64,000 bases of DNA from JAUZOB01 sp963692465 (GTDB lineage: Bacteria > Bacteroidota > Bacteroidia > Bacteroidales > Prolixibacteraceae). The DNA lies in contig OY829943.1 of assembly GCA_963692465.1 (NCBI GenBank), positions 1,488,001 to 1,552,000 on the forward strand, written 5' to 3'. Shown here in pieces: positions 1 through 7,159 of this stretch. A model generated the notes under the pieces. It had not been told where the DNA came from. It searched no databases and saw nothing but the letters and a program-made list of their open reading frames with translations. Numbering within the stretch: the first letter of the stretch is position 1; every line of letters begins with the position of its first letter. The translations under genes were made by a program, and so were the position numbers.

Positions 1-603
1 ACTTCTTCGGACTATCATGGAGTTCCAGGACACACCTATCACCTGACTATTTCCAAAGTAGATTTGAATCACGACGGAAACATCAGAAGTTATGAGGCGA
101 CTTCAAAATTAAATCCCGTTGCGACTTTGGATTGGATTTCACTTGAATACGAGAAATCGGACGATTATTACCGAATATTTATGTACGGTCAGGATCCTAA
201 AGATACTAAGGACTACTACGCGTTTAGAGTATATCTAAATAATAAACTAGTTACCGATACCATTTCGGAAATCACCCTCACAGACGACCGTTTTTTTAAT
301 GGAGAGAAAATTGAGGGATTAAATGTTCAAAACTTGTATCAGGGAAAAAAAGACGAAGTCATCAAAAACGGAGATATGATAACGTTGGAAATGATGGGGA
401 TTACTCAGGACGGATATAATTATATTCGGGATGTTAAAAGTTCAATAAACAAGAGCACACCTCTCTTCGGGGGGCCTCCGGCGACAGTTGCAGGGAATAT
501 AAGCAATGGAGCTATCGGTTTCTTCCTAACTTATTCTTCATCGAAAGCTTCTCTTATTTTCGACAAAGCAAACGCTTTATATGACGGCTATTATACTCCT
601 TAA
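1..603 (+). CDS. DUF4249 family protein, C-terminal part
   Basis: The reading frame is open from the first base of the window to the stop at 601-603, so this is the 3' end of a longer gene. An in-frame TTG at 64 is not a credible start, because the coding sequence upstream of it fits the family (a GHTYHLTISK-like strand). The closing segment GGPPATVAGNISNGAIGFF followed by a short beta-rich end is characteristic of DUF4249 proteins. These are Bacteroidota secreted or lipid-anchored proteins, usually encoded next to a TonB-dependent receptor with a carboxypeptidase-like plug. That receptor would lie left of this window, which is inference. The signal peptide is not visible because the N-terminus is missing. 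The biochemical role of the family is unknown; an outer-surface role in uptake is a guess from genomic context. Family assignment is fairly secure. Confidence 0.82.
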   Translation, partial: TSSDYHGVPGHTYHLTISKVDLNHDGNIRSYEATSKLNPVATLDWISLEYEKSDDYYRIFMYGQDPKDTKDYYAFRVYLNNKLVTDTISEITLTDDRFFNGEKIEGLNVQNLYQGKKDEVIKNGDMITLEMMGITQDGYNYIRDVKSSINKSTPLFGGPPATVAGNISNGAIGFFLTYSSSKASLIFDKANALYDGYYTP

Positions 604-696
604 TGGGATAAATCCCTCTATAAAAGGATAAGAATCAATTCATAAAAAAAAGAACTCCAGCTCTACTCTTTAGCCGAAATTCTTTCAATTTCTTTC

Positions 697-715
697 TTTC
701 GGTTTTTAACCGAAA
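697..715. repeat. Small inverted repeat between DUF4249 gene and der
   Basis: TTTCGGTT and AACCGAAA form an 8-bp perfect stem around a 3-base loop in the 170-base gap between two converging genes. The position suits a transcription end for either gene, but neither strand has a clear run of U after the stem, so it is not called as an intrinsic terminator. Nothing else is recognisable in this gap. Confidence 0.4.
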
Positions 716-773
716 TGAATGACAGGAAATACGAGATTTTCCAACAGATTCAACAAAAACGTTGAATCAATAA

Positions 774-2081
774 TTATTTCGAACGAATAAAAATTTGAAT
801 CGGAACTCCCGAGAAGTCAAAATTCTCCCGGATTTTATTCTCCAGATAACGTTTATAGGGTTCTTTTACATATTGCGGCAGATTGGCGTAAAACGCAAAA
901 CAAGGCGTAGCTGTTGGAAGCTGCATGGCATATTTAATCTTAACGTATTTTCCTTTAATCGAAGGAGGGCCAAACGCTCCAATCACTGGTAGCATTACAT
1001 CATTAACCTCTGAAGTTTTTATTCTACGACTTCTGCTTTTATAGACATCAATAGCCATCTCCAATGCCTTAAAAATTCGCTGTTTGGTCAATGCAGAGAC
1101 AAAGACAATCGGAATATCAACATTCGGAGCAAGTCGCCTTTTAATGGCTTCTTTAAACTCGTCAGTTGAATAGTTATCTTTTTCAACCAGATCCCATTTA
1201 TTAACCAATATAACAACCCCTTTTTTGTTGGTCCAGGCAAGGTTAAAGATGTTAAGATCCTGTGCCTCTAAACCTCTTGTTGCATCAAGCATTAAGATAC
1301 AGACATCCGATTCCTCAATAGCTCTTATAGAACGAAGGACGGAATAGAATTCCACATCTTCCGATACTTTGTTCTTCTTTCGAAGGCCGGCGGTATCGAC
1401 CAGGAAAAAATCATATCCAAACTTAGTATAGCGGGTATTAAGCGAATCACGGGTTGTTCCGGCAATGTCCGTAACAATATTACGATCTTCTCCGATTAAG
1501 GCATTTACCAGAGAAGATTTTCCGGAATTCGGACGGCCTACAACCGTAAACTTAGGGATTCCATCGATTTCTTCATCAGGACTTCTTTCAGGGAAGCTTT
1601 CAACTACCGCATCAAGCATATCTCCAGTTCCACTCCCATTGGCCGAAGAAATACAAAAGAAAGAGTCCACACCCAGGGCATAGAACTCATTGGCATCATA
1701 CTGCCTTCCAAAATGGTCGACCTTATTGACCACCAGAAAATATTTTTTATTTGAACGACGAAGAACCATGGCTATTGACTGATCAAGGTCCATAATTCCA
1801 CATTCTACATCAACAACAAACAAAATAACATCCGCTTCCTCTATTGCAAGTAAAACCTGCTTTCTGATTTCTGCTTCAAAAACATCACCCGTATTCAGAG
1901 CATAGCCTCCGGTATCGATTACCGAGAATGGAACTCCATTCCATTCTCCTTTCCCATAATTACGATCACGGGTTACCCCAGACTCTTCATTTACAATTGC
2001 TTTCCGGCTCTCTACCAAACGGTTAAAAAGAGTTGACTTCCCTACATTAGGGCGTCCAACGATTGCCACAATATTGCTCAT
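774..2081 (-). CDS. der: Ribosome biogenesis GTPase Der (EngA)
   Basis: Der is an essential GTPase with two tandem G domains that acts in maturation of the 50S subunit. Both P-loops are visible: GRPNVGKST at residues 9-17 and GRPNSGKSS at 182-190. The specificity motif of the first domain is NKVD at 119-122 and that of the second is NKWD. The C-terminal part (about 350-435) fits the KH-like domain that packs between the G domains. The length of 435 residues is normal for the family. It lies 56 bases downstream of era on the same strand and probably shares era's promoter. Two adjacent ribosome-assembly GTPases form a functional unit. Identification is secure. Confidence 0.97.
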   Translation of the reverse strand: MSNIVAIVGRPNVGKSTLFNRLVESRKAIVNEESGVTRDRNYGKGEWNGVPFSVIDTGGYALNTGDVFEAEIRKQVLLAIEEADVILFVVDVECGIMDLDQSIAMVLRRSNKKYFLVVNKVDHFGRQYDANEFYALGVDSFFCISSANGSGTGDMLDAVVESFPERSPDEEIDGIPKFTVVGRPNSGKSSLVNALIGEDRNIVTDIAGTTRDSLNTRYTKFGYDFFLVDTAGLRKKNKVSEDVEFYSVLRSIRAIEESDVCILMLDATRGLEAQDLNIFNLAWTNKKGVVILVNKWDLVEKDNYSTDEFKEAIKRRLAPNVDIPIVFVSALTKQRIFKALEMAIDVYKSRSRRIKTSEVNDVMLPVIGAFGPPSIKGKYVKIKYAMQLPTATPCFAFYANLPQYVKEPYKRYLENKIRENFDFSGVPIQIFIRSK

Positions 2082-2137
2082 CAGCGTTTTTACTTTTAAT
2101 AATTAGCATAGCCTCCCGGCCTGCATACAAATATTTA

Positions 2138-3022
2138 TTACTCCACATCATAACCGAACCGACGCAGGGTATTCTCCTGATCCCGCCAATCCTTTGTCAC
2201 CCTCACATATAGCTCAAGGAATACTTTCTTTGAGAAAAACTCTTCCATATCCTTACGGGCTTCTATCCCAACATGTTTTAAGGCCTTTCCTTGTTTCCCG
2301 ATAATAATACCTTTCTGACTATCGCGGGTTACATGAATAACCGCCATTACACTAAGCAATGCAGGCTCATCATTAAATCCTTCGATTTCTACTTCCACAG
2401 AATACGGAATCTCTTGCTGGTAATTGAGTAATATTTTTTCACGAATTATCTCCTGAACAAAAAAACGTTCATTTCGGTCGGTTAGTTCGTCTTTAGGAAA
2501 ATAGGCAGGACCTTCGGGCAACAGTTCGAGAATACAATCAAATATTGGCGCAATATTAAAATTTTCTTTAGCCGAAGTAGCAAAGATATCGGCCCTAGGG
2601 AAAGTTTCTTTCCAATGAGCACAGAGCTTTAATACCTCTTCTTCATTGGATACATCAATCTTATTAACCACCAGGATTAAAGGAATTTCCGAGTTTCTGA
2701 TCTTCTCAAGATATTCTTCATTTTTATTCGGTGCCTCAATCGTATCTGTCACATAAAGGATAACGTCTGCATCAAGTAATGCCGTATCAACCGATCTCAA
2801 CATTGCTTCCTGCAATTTATATTTAGGTTTCAAAATTCCCGGCGTATCGGAATAGACAATCTGAAAATCATCTCCGTTTACGATTCCTTTGATTCGCTGA
2901 CGGGTTGTTTGCATTTTAGAGGTAATGATTGACAATTTCTCCCCAACCAATACATTCATTAAAGTGGACTTACCCACATTGGGGTTGCCGATAATATTCA
3001 CAAAACCTGATTTGTGTTCCAT
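2138..3022 (-). CDS. era: GTPase Era
   Basis: Era binds the 3' end of 16S rRNA and checks 30S subunit assembly. The N-terminal G domain shows GNPNVGKST at residues 12-20, a DTPG switch II and NKID. The C-terminal KH domain has the GIIIGKQG loop, followed by a basic helix that contacts RNA. The length of 294 residues is standard. The ATG at 3020-3022 gives an N-terminus only a few residues ahead of the G1 loop, as in other Era proteins. A TATCTTTG element at 3047-3054 on the minus strand lies just upstream, so era probably heads the era-der unit. Identification is secure. Confidence 0.97.
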   Translation of the reverse strand: MEHKSGFVNIIGNPNVGKSTLMNVLVGEKLSIITSKMQTTRQRIKGIVNGDDFQIVYSDTPGILKPKYKLQEAMLRSVDTALLDADVILYVTDTIEAPNKNEEYLEKIRNSEIPLILVVNKIDVSNEEEVLKLCAHWKETFPRADIFATSAKENFNIAPIFDCILELLPEGPAYFPKDELTDRNERFFVQEIIREKILLNYQQEIPYSVEVEIEGFNDEPALLSVMAVIHVTRDSQKGIIIGKQGKALKHVGIEARKDMEEFFSKKVFLELYVRVTKDWRDQENTLRRFGYDVE

Positions 3023-3046
3023 TATTTAGATATAAACTGTTTGGCG

Positions 3047-3054
3047 CAAAGATA
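3047..3054 (-). promoter_or_regulatory. Predicted Bacteroidota -7 element for era-der
   Basis: On the minus strand this reads TATCTTTG, a perfect match to TAnnTTTG. A TTTG 17 bases further upstream (complement of 3072-3075) could be the -33 element, though the spacer is slightly shorter than the usual 19-21. Transcription would begin about 20 bases before the era ATG. This is a motif call only. Confidence 0.55.
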
Positions 3055-3087
3055 CACAAATCCCGCAAAAACAAATGATCCAATTAT

Positions 3088-3780
3088 TTACTCGATTTTT
3101 TCTTCGAGTTCTGCAAGAGTTGCTTTTAGTTTCTTCAGATATTGCCCGTATAAACGGTTAAAGACCCAGTTAACCAATGCATAGTATCCGAAGACAATTA
3201 ATGCAAGGACGATCGTTCCAAAGGCATAAGCAAAAATAAAAAAAGAGAGAGTCATCCTGGCAAGCGAAAGGCCATGCATCGAAAGTCCGAGTTCCAATCC
3301 AGTTCTTAATCCAGCAAAGAAGTCGACTGCCGAGCAGACCAAAAACAAGCCCAATGTCAGATAAAAAAGTTTACGGAAAAGATTAAGAGCTCCTACAATA
3401 TGAAGGATTGATTCTTTCAAATTCAGGACTGTTATATTCTTTGTATCAATCTTACGATAGGAGACCCAGAAAACAATAAAGCAAACAAGGGCAATAACAT
3501 AAACAAACAGATCCAAAAGTTCCAACTGTTCGTAATAAGAGATATGCAATGGAATTCGTTTCAGAAGGAACGGACTAAAAACAAAATAATCAACAAATAG
3601 ATACCCTAACATTAGAAAGAGGATCAGAAATCCCAAACGAATATTCAAATCGAGTTTCTCAACAATTCCCCATGTTTTCTTCTTCAACAAAGAAAGGATT
3701 TCAGAAGAACTAAGTTCTTTTGATTCCACCTCCTGCTGCGAAGCTTGTTGCCATATCGTTTTTAAGTCGTCAAACTTCAT
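3088..3780 (-). CDS. Membrane protein paired with sigma factor, possible anti-sigma
   Basis: I do not recognise a named family with certainty. The 230-residue protein has a soluble, charged N-terminal segment of about 45 residues that begins MKFDDLKTIWQQ. Four hydrophobic stretches follow, at roughly 48-70, 85-110, 130-155 and 172-205, and the protein ends in a charged, coiled-coil-like tail. It starts 2 bases after the stop of an ECF-like sigma factor gene, so the two are almost certainly co-transcribed. That arrangement, with a cytoplasmic N-terminal region before membrane helices, is common for anti-sigma factors, and many Bacteroidota sigma genes have partners of this general look. No zinc-binding HxxxCxxC motif is present, so it is not a classical ZAS anti-sigma. 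The anti-sigma role is inferred from context only. Confidence 0.72.
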   Translation of the reverse strand: MKFDDLKTIWQQASQQEVESKELSSSEILSLLKKKTWGIVEKLDLNIRLGFLILFLMLGYLFVDYFVFSPFLLKRIPLHISYYEQLELLDLFVYVIALVCFIVFWVSYRKIDTKNITVLNLKESILHIVGALNLFRKLFYLTLGLFLVCSAVDFFAGLRTGLELGLSMHGLSLARMTLSFFIFAYAFGTIVLALIVFGYYALVNWVFNRLYGQYLKKLKATLAELEEKIE

Positions 3781-3782
3781 CT

Positions 3783-4271
3783 CTATCCCTCAATATTCAT
3801 TAATTTCTTTAATTTCTTTCTAATCCTATTCATCTTTACCCGCACATAGTTTTGAGAAATTCCTGTGATCTCTGCAATCTCTTCATACCCCTTACTTTCA
3901 AGAAAAAGCAGAACGATTGATTTCTCAATGCCACTTAATTTTCCAACCGCCTGATAGAGTTGTTTAATTTTATCTTCCTGCTCACAATCATAAACATCAT
4001 CAGCAATCTGTAGATTCTGCTCCAGAACCGGCTGGCGTCGCAGCTGTTTTTTCCCTTTCTTAAAACTGGTTATCGCGGTATTGATAGCTACCCGATACAT
4101 CCAGGTAGAGAACTTCGCCTCATTACGAAACGAGGGATACGATCGCCATAATTGTGCCACGATTTCCTGAAACAGATCTTTCCGATCTTCTTCATCGTCA
4201 CAATAGATAGAGCACACCTTATGAATAATGCCCTGATTTTTGGTGATAATATTTACGAATTCCCTTTCCAA
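3783..4271 (-). CDS. RNA polymerase sigma factor, sigma-70/ECF type
   Basis: This 162-residue protein has only sigma regions 2 and 4, the layout of group 4 sigma factors. Region 2 is recognisable from DLFQEIVAQLW through KFSTWMYRVAINTA (about residues 30-75). Region 4 is the helix-turn-helix GYEEIAEITGISQNYVRVK near residues 128-146, followed by a basic C-terminus. The predicted start at 4269-4271 is TTG. No ATG lies upstream in frame within the 48-base gap to the pseudouridine synthase gene, and the next methionine falls inside region 2, so a TTG start or a longer form with another rare start is likely. It would direct RNA polymerase to a small regulon, with the downstream membrane protein as a possible inhibitor. 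Its inducing signal cannot be told from sequence. Confidence 0.88.
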   Translation of the reverse strand: MEREFVNIITKNQGIIHKVCSIYCDDEEDRKDLFQEIVAQLWRSYPSFRNEAKFSTWMYRVAINTAITSFKKGKKQLRRQPVLEQNLQIADDVYDCEQEDKIKQLYQAVGKLSGIEKSIVLLFLESKGYEEIAEITGISQNYVRVKMNRIRKKLKKLMNIEG

Positions 4272-4319
4272 GTTCAGAGTATTGGTAACTAACAGCAGAA
4301 AAAAATTACACTTAACGAT

Positions 4320-5486
4320 TTAAAAATTACCCATCTGTAGAAATCCGAGTTCTTTTTCCGTAAGGAATCGCCATGTTCCCCGGGGAAGTTTACTCTTTGT
4401 GAGTCCGGCAAACATAACCCGGTCTAATTTCTCTACTTCATATCCCAAGCTTTCAAAGATTCGACGTACAATTCGATTTCGACCTGAGTGAATTTCAACT
4501 CCGATGATTTTATGATCGGCAACATCAACAAATTGAATCGCATCAGCAGCAATAAAGCCATCTTCCAGCTCTACTCCTTCTGTAATGTGAATCATATCAT
4601 CATTCCTGAGTTTTTTATCAAGCGTGACCTGATAAATCTTCTTACACTTATATTTGGGATGAGTTAATCGTTTAGCCAACTCACCGTCATTAGTCAAAAG
4701 GAGGACTCCCGTTGTCGCTTTATCCAATCGCCCAACTGGGTAGATTCGCTCACGACAGGCATCCTGGACAAGATCCATAACCGTTTGACGGGCATGTGGA
4801 TCTTCGGTTGTTGTCACATAGCCTTTGGGTTTATTCAGGAGAACATAGACTTTTCGTTCAGGGGTCAAAACCTGTTCATGAAAGCGAACCTCATCGCCCG
4901 GTAAAACTCGAGATCCTAATTCCGAAATAACTTGTCCGTTAATCGAAACAACCCCTGCCTGAATATAAACATCGGCTTCCCGGCGGGAACAAATGCCGGC
5001 ATTAGCCAAATAGCGGTTTAAGCGCATTGAACCATCCTGCGCTGCACTAGGAGCCGGTGTTGATTTTCTTGGTCGTCTCACATAAGTCCGTTCTTCTCTC
5101 TTAAACCGACCTTCCGGGCGCGGGCGATCTTCTCTTTTTGTATCAGAAGAAGGATGTTCCGGTTGTTTCTTATATCGATCAGAAGTTCCCTCCCGTTTTC
5201 CAAAGACGAATTTTCTATCTGAATTTGCAGAAGTTCCATGTCCTGCAGGGCGGGTACTTCTTCCTGGTCTGCCATAAGGCCGGCTTTCAGTATTTGTTTT
5301 CCGAAAAGGTCGCTTATTGTCTGCTTCTCCCTGTGGATGATCGTCTCTTTTCTTTTTTCTATCATCAGGAGAGGCAGAAAACTTCCGTTCATTATCCCTT
5401 CCCGCAGAAGTTCCCAATTTTCGTCCGTGGAATTCTTTTTTATCATCGGAGTTCCTTTTCGGATTTTCCTTATTATAGTTTCTCAT
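4320..5486 (-). CDS. RluB/RsuA-family pseudouridine synthase with basic N-terminal tail
   Basis: The enzyme converts uridine to pseudouridine in rRNA; closest named types are RluB (23S) and RsuA (16S). An S4 RNA-binding domain begins at MRLNRYLANAGICSRREA, about residue 154, and the catalytic domain carries GRLDKATTGVLLLTNDG with the active-site Asp in RLD. The first 150 residues are low-complexity, rich in Arg, Lys, Asp, Pro, Ser and Gly, and resemble an RNA-binding tail. The start is placed at the ATG at 5484-5486 (MRNYNKENPK). A longer frame from 5528 is possible, but a near-consensus -7 element (GACCTTTG, 5517-5524, minus) lies inside that extension. The sigma factor gene follows after 48 bases. 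The exact target uridine cannot be assigned. Confidence 0.88.
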   Translation of the reverse strand: MRNYNKENPKRNSDDKKEFHGRKLGTSAGRDNERKFSASPDDRKKKRDDHPQGEADNKRPFRKTNTESRPYGRPGRSTRPAGHGTSANSDRKFVFGKREGTSDRYKKQPEHPSSDTKREDRPRPEGRFKREERTYVRRPRKSTPAPSAAQDGSMRLNRYLANAGICSRREADVYIQAGVVSINGQVISELGSRVLPGDEVRFHEQVLTPERKVYVLLNKPKGYVTTTEDPHARQTVMDLVQDACRERIYPVGRLDKATTGVLLLTNDGELAKRLTHPKYKCKKIYQVTLDKKLRNDDMIHITEGVELEDGFIAADAIQFVDVADHKIIGVEIHSGRNRIVRRIFESLGYEVEKLDRVMFAGLTKSKLPRGTWRFLTEKELGFLQMGNF

Positions 5487-5629
5487 CTTATTGCTCTTAT
5501 ATAAATTTAAGGGGGACAAAGGTCGCAATAAAAATTTGATTCCCCATCAAAACGTCTAAAATTCAACAGTTAAAAGGTTTATCGCATCGTTTATTACTGA
5601 TTTATCCTCCGCTTAAGATCAAAATTGCG

Positions 5630-5637
5630 TATATTTG
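5630..5637 (+). promoter_or_regulatory. Predicted -7 element for the endonuclease/phosphatase gene
   Basis: TATATTTG matches TAnnTTTG exactly and lies 14 bases before the ATG at 5652. This predicts a very short leader. No convincing TTTG is seen at -33. Confidence 0.55.
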
Positions 5638-5651
5638 GAAGATCAAATTAA

Positions 5652-6740
5652 ATGCTATTTGCAGTGAAAAAAAAAGGCAAAGGGTTTATTCTGAGTATTA
5701 ATATTTTAGTCTCCGGATTTCTCGTTCTTTCTTATTTAGCATGCTATATCAGTCCCGTTAAATATTGGACAATCGCCTTTTTCGGATTAGCCTATCCTTA
5801 TCTCTTAGTAGCTAATCTTGCATTTATGATTATCTGGATTCTTCTCAGAAGTCGGTTTTTTATTATTTCATTGGCCGTCATCGCGTTCGGCTGGGGGCAT
5901 TTACAAAATTTCATTCAACTCTCGCCCCCTAAGGAGACCTCTCTTGAAGGAATTAAAGTTCTAACATACAACGTACAGCAGTTTTATTCTTTTTTTGAAC
6001 AGAAAGATAAAACAACACCTCGGATATTACAGTTTTTACAAGATCAGGACCCCGACATATTATGCATGCAGGAAGTTAAAATTCAAAATCTCGGTCCGCT
6101 CAGACCAGAACGGTTTAAAGCCGAAATTCCACAGATTAATTACTATCATTTCGCTCACACATCCCGTTATGCCGGATCTGTTACCTTCTCTAAATATCCG
6201 ATTGTAAATCTGGGAGAGATACGATTTGCCGATTCACACAATCTGGTTATATATTCAGACATCAAACTAGGAAAAGATACAATACGGGTTTACAACTGTC
6301 ATCTTCAATCCAACTCCATAGATCCGGATGAATATTCAGTGATTGACTCAGTGAAAATTTCAAATAAGAAAAGGCAATTTTCGAAAATCATCGATGTTGG
6401 AAGGAAATTAAAAAAAGCTTTCATTAAAAGGGCTCAGCAAACCGACAAAGTGGCAGCACACATTGCAGAGTCTCCTTATCCGGTGATTGTATGTGGTGAC
6501 TTTAATTCTCCGCCGGTCTCCTATACTTATCAAACGTTTAAGAACACATTGAATGATGCGTTTGTTGAATCCGGATCAGGAATCGGCAGTACTTACAGGG
6601 GAGAACTTCCAGCATTCAGAATTGATTATATTTTTCATGACGACTTCTTTACAGCTTATAATTTTTCGGTCAAAAAGATCAGACTTTCAGACCACTATCC
6701 TGTTTGCTGTACTTTAATCCGAAGAAAATCGAACGAATAA
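5652..6740 (+). CDS. Membrane-anchored endonuclease/exonuclease/phosphatase family protein
   Basis: Residues 1-90 hold two or three hydrophobic helices that should anchor the protein in the inner membrane. The rest is a DNase I-like fold: NVQQFYSFF at its start, the metal-binding Glu in DPDILCMQEVK, the CGDFNSPP motif with catalytic Asp and Asn, and SDHYPV near the C-terminus. The family covers nucleases, inositol phosphatases and sphingomyelinases, and the sequence alone does not decide the substrate. Anchor plus catalytic domain is a common Bacteroidota arrangement, in which the catalytic part probably faces the periplasm. It is a single-gene unit with its own -7 element, closed by a strong hairpin shared with the converging trxA gene. 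Family call is secure; activity is open. Confidence 0.9.
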   Translation: MLFAVKKKGKGFILSINILVSGFLVLSYLACYISPVKYWTIAFFGLAYPYLLVANLAFMIIWILLRSRFFIISLAVIAFGWGHLQNFIQLSPPKETSLEGIKVLTYNVQQFYSFFEQKDKTTPRILQFLQDQDPDILCMQEVKIQNLGPLRPERFKAEIPQINYYHFAHTSRYAGSVTFSKYPIVNLGEIRFADSHNLVIYSDIKLGKDTIRVYNCHLQSNSIDPDEYSVIDSVKISNKKRQFSKIIDVGRKLKKAFIKRAQQTDKVAAHIAESPYPVIVCGDFNSPPVSYTYQTFKNTLNDAFVESGSGIGSTYRGELPAFRIDYIFHDDFFTAYNFSVKKIRLSDHYPVCCTLIRRKSNE

Positions 6741-6773
6741 AAAAGGGGCATGGAAAAAATCCATGCCCCTTTT
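6741..6773. terminator. Bidirectional intrinsic terminator
   Basis: AAAAGGGGCATGG and CCATGCCCCTTTT form a 13-bp perfect stem around a 7-base loop. It sits directly after the stop of the endonuclease/phosphatase gene and 18 bases past the trxA stop on the other strand. A-rich and T-rich flanks make it functional in both directions. Confidence 0.92.
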
Positions 6774-6790
6774 ATTCTTCTCTCAATACC

Positions 6791-7108
6791 TTATAATAAA
6801 GCATCAATTTTAGCCGATAAAATTGTTTTAGGAACAGCACCAACTTGTTTGTCAGCCACTTCGCCATTCTTAAAAAATAAGATAGTCGGGATATTCCGGA
6901 TTCCAAATTTTACTGGAATCATGTTGTTGGCATCGACATCCATCTTTACAACAACAGCACGGCCTTCGTAATCTCCGGCAAGTTCTTCAACTAATGGTCC
7001 AACCATTCGGCAGGGACCACACCATTCTGCCCAAAAATCAACCAATACTGGCTTATCTGATTTTAGCACAATTTCTTCAAAATTTGAATCAGTAACCTGA
7101 ATAGCCAT
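6791..7108 (-). CDS. trxA: Thioredoxin
   Basis: This is a 105-residue single-domain thioredoxin with the active-site WCGPC in the context DFWAEWCGPCRM. The cis-proline follows in RNIPTILFFKNG and the usual GA segment lies near the C-terminus. It reduces protein disulfides in the cytoplasm; no signal peptide is present. The start is set at MAIQVTD (ATG 7106-7108). The frame could extend to 7150, but a perfect TAnnTTTG element at 7148-7155 would then overlap the start. The gene lies just downstream of dnaE on the same strand and probably has its own promoter inside the dnaE end. Identification is secure. Confidence 0.97.
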   Translation of the reverse strand: MAIQVTDSNFEEIVLKSDKPVLVDFWAEWCGPCRMVGPLVEELAGDYEGRAVVVKMDVDANNMIPVKFGIRNIPTILFFKNGEVADKQVGAVPKTILSAKIDALL

Positions 7109-7147
7109 GATCTTTCTTTTTATAGAGTTATGTCTAATTCTTCTACA

Positions 7148-7155
7148 CAAAGTTA
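7148..7155 (-). promoter_or_regulatory. Predicted -7 element for trxA
   Basis: On the minus strand this reads TAACTTTG (TAnnTTTG), with TTTG 22 bases upstream (complement of 7178-7181) inside the last codons of dnaE. It would start transcription about 33 bases before the trxA ATG and let trxA be expressed apart from dnaE. Confidence 0.6.
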
Positions 7156-7159
7156 AAAA

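Noticed and set aside
5078..5539. Long frames on both strands across the pseudouridine synthase tail
   Set aside because: They arise from the biased composition of the low-complexity tail; none shows a domain or start signal.
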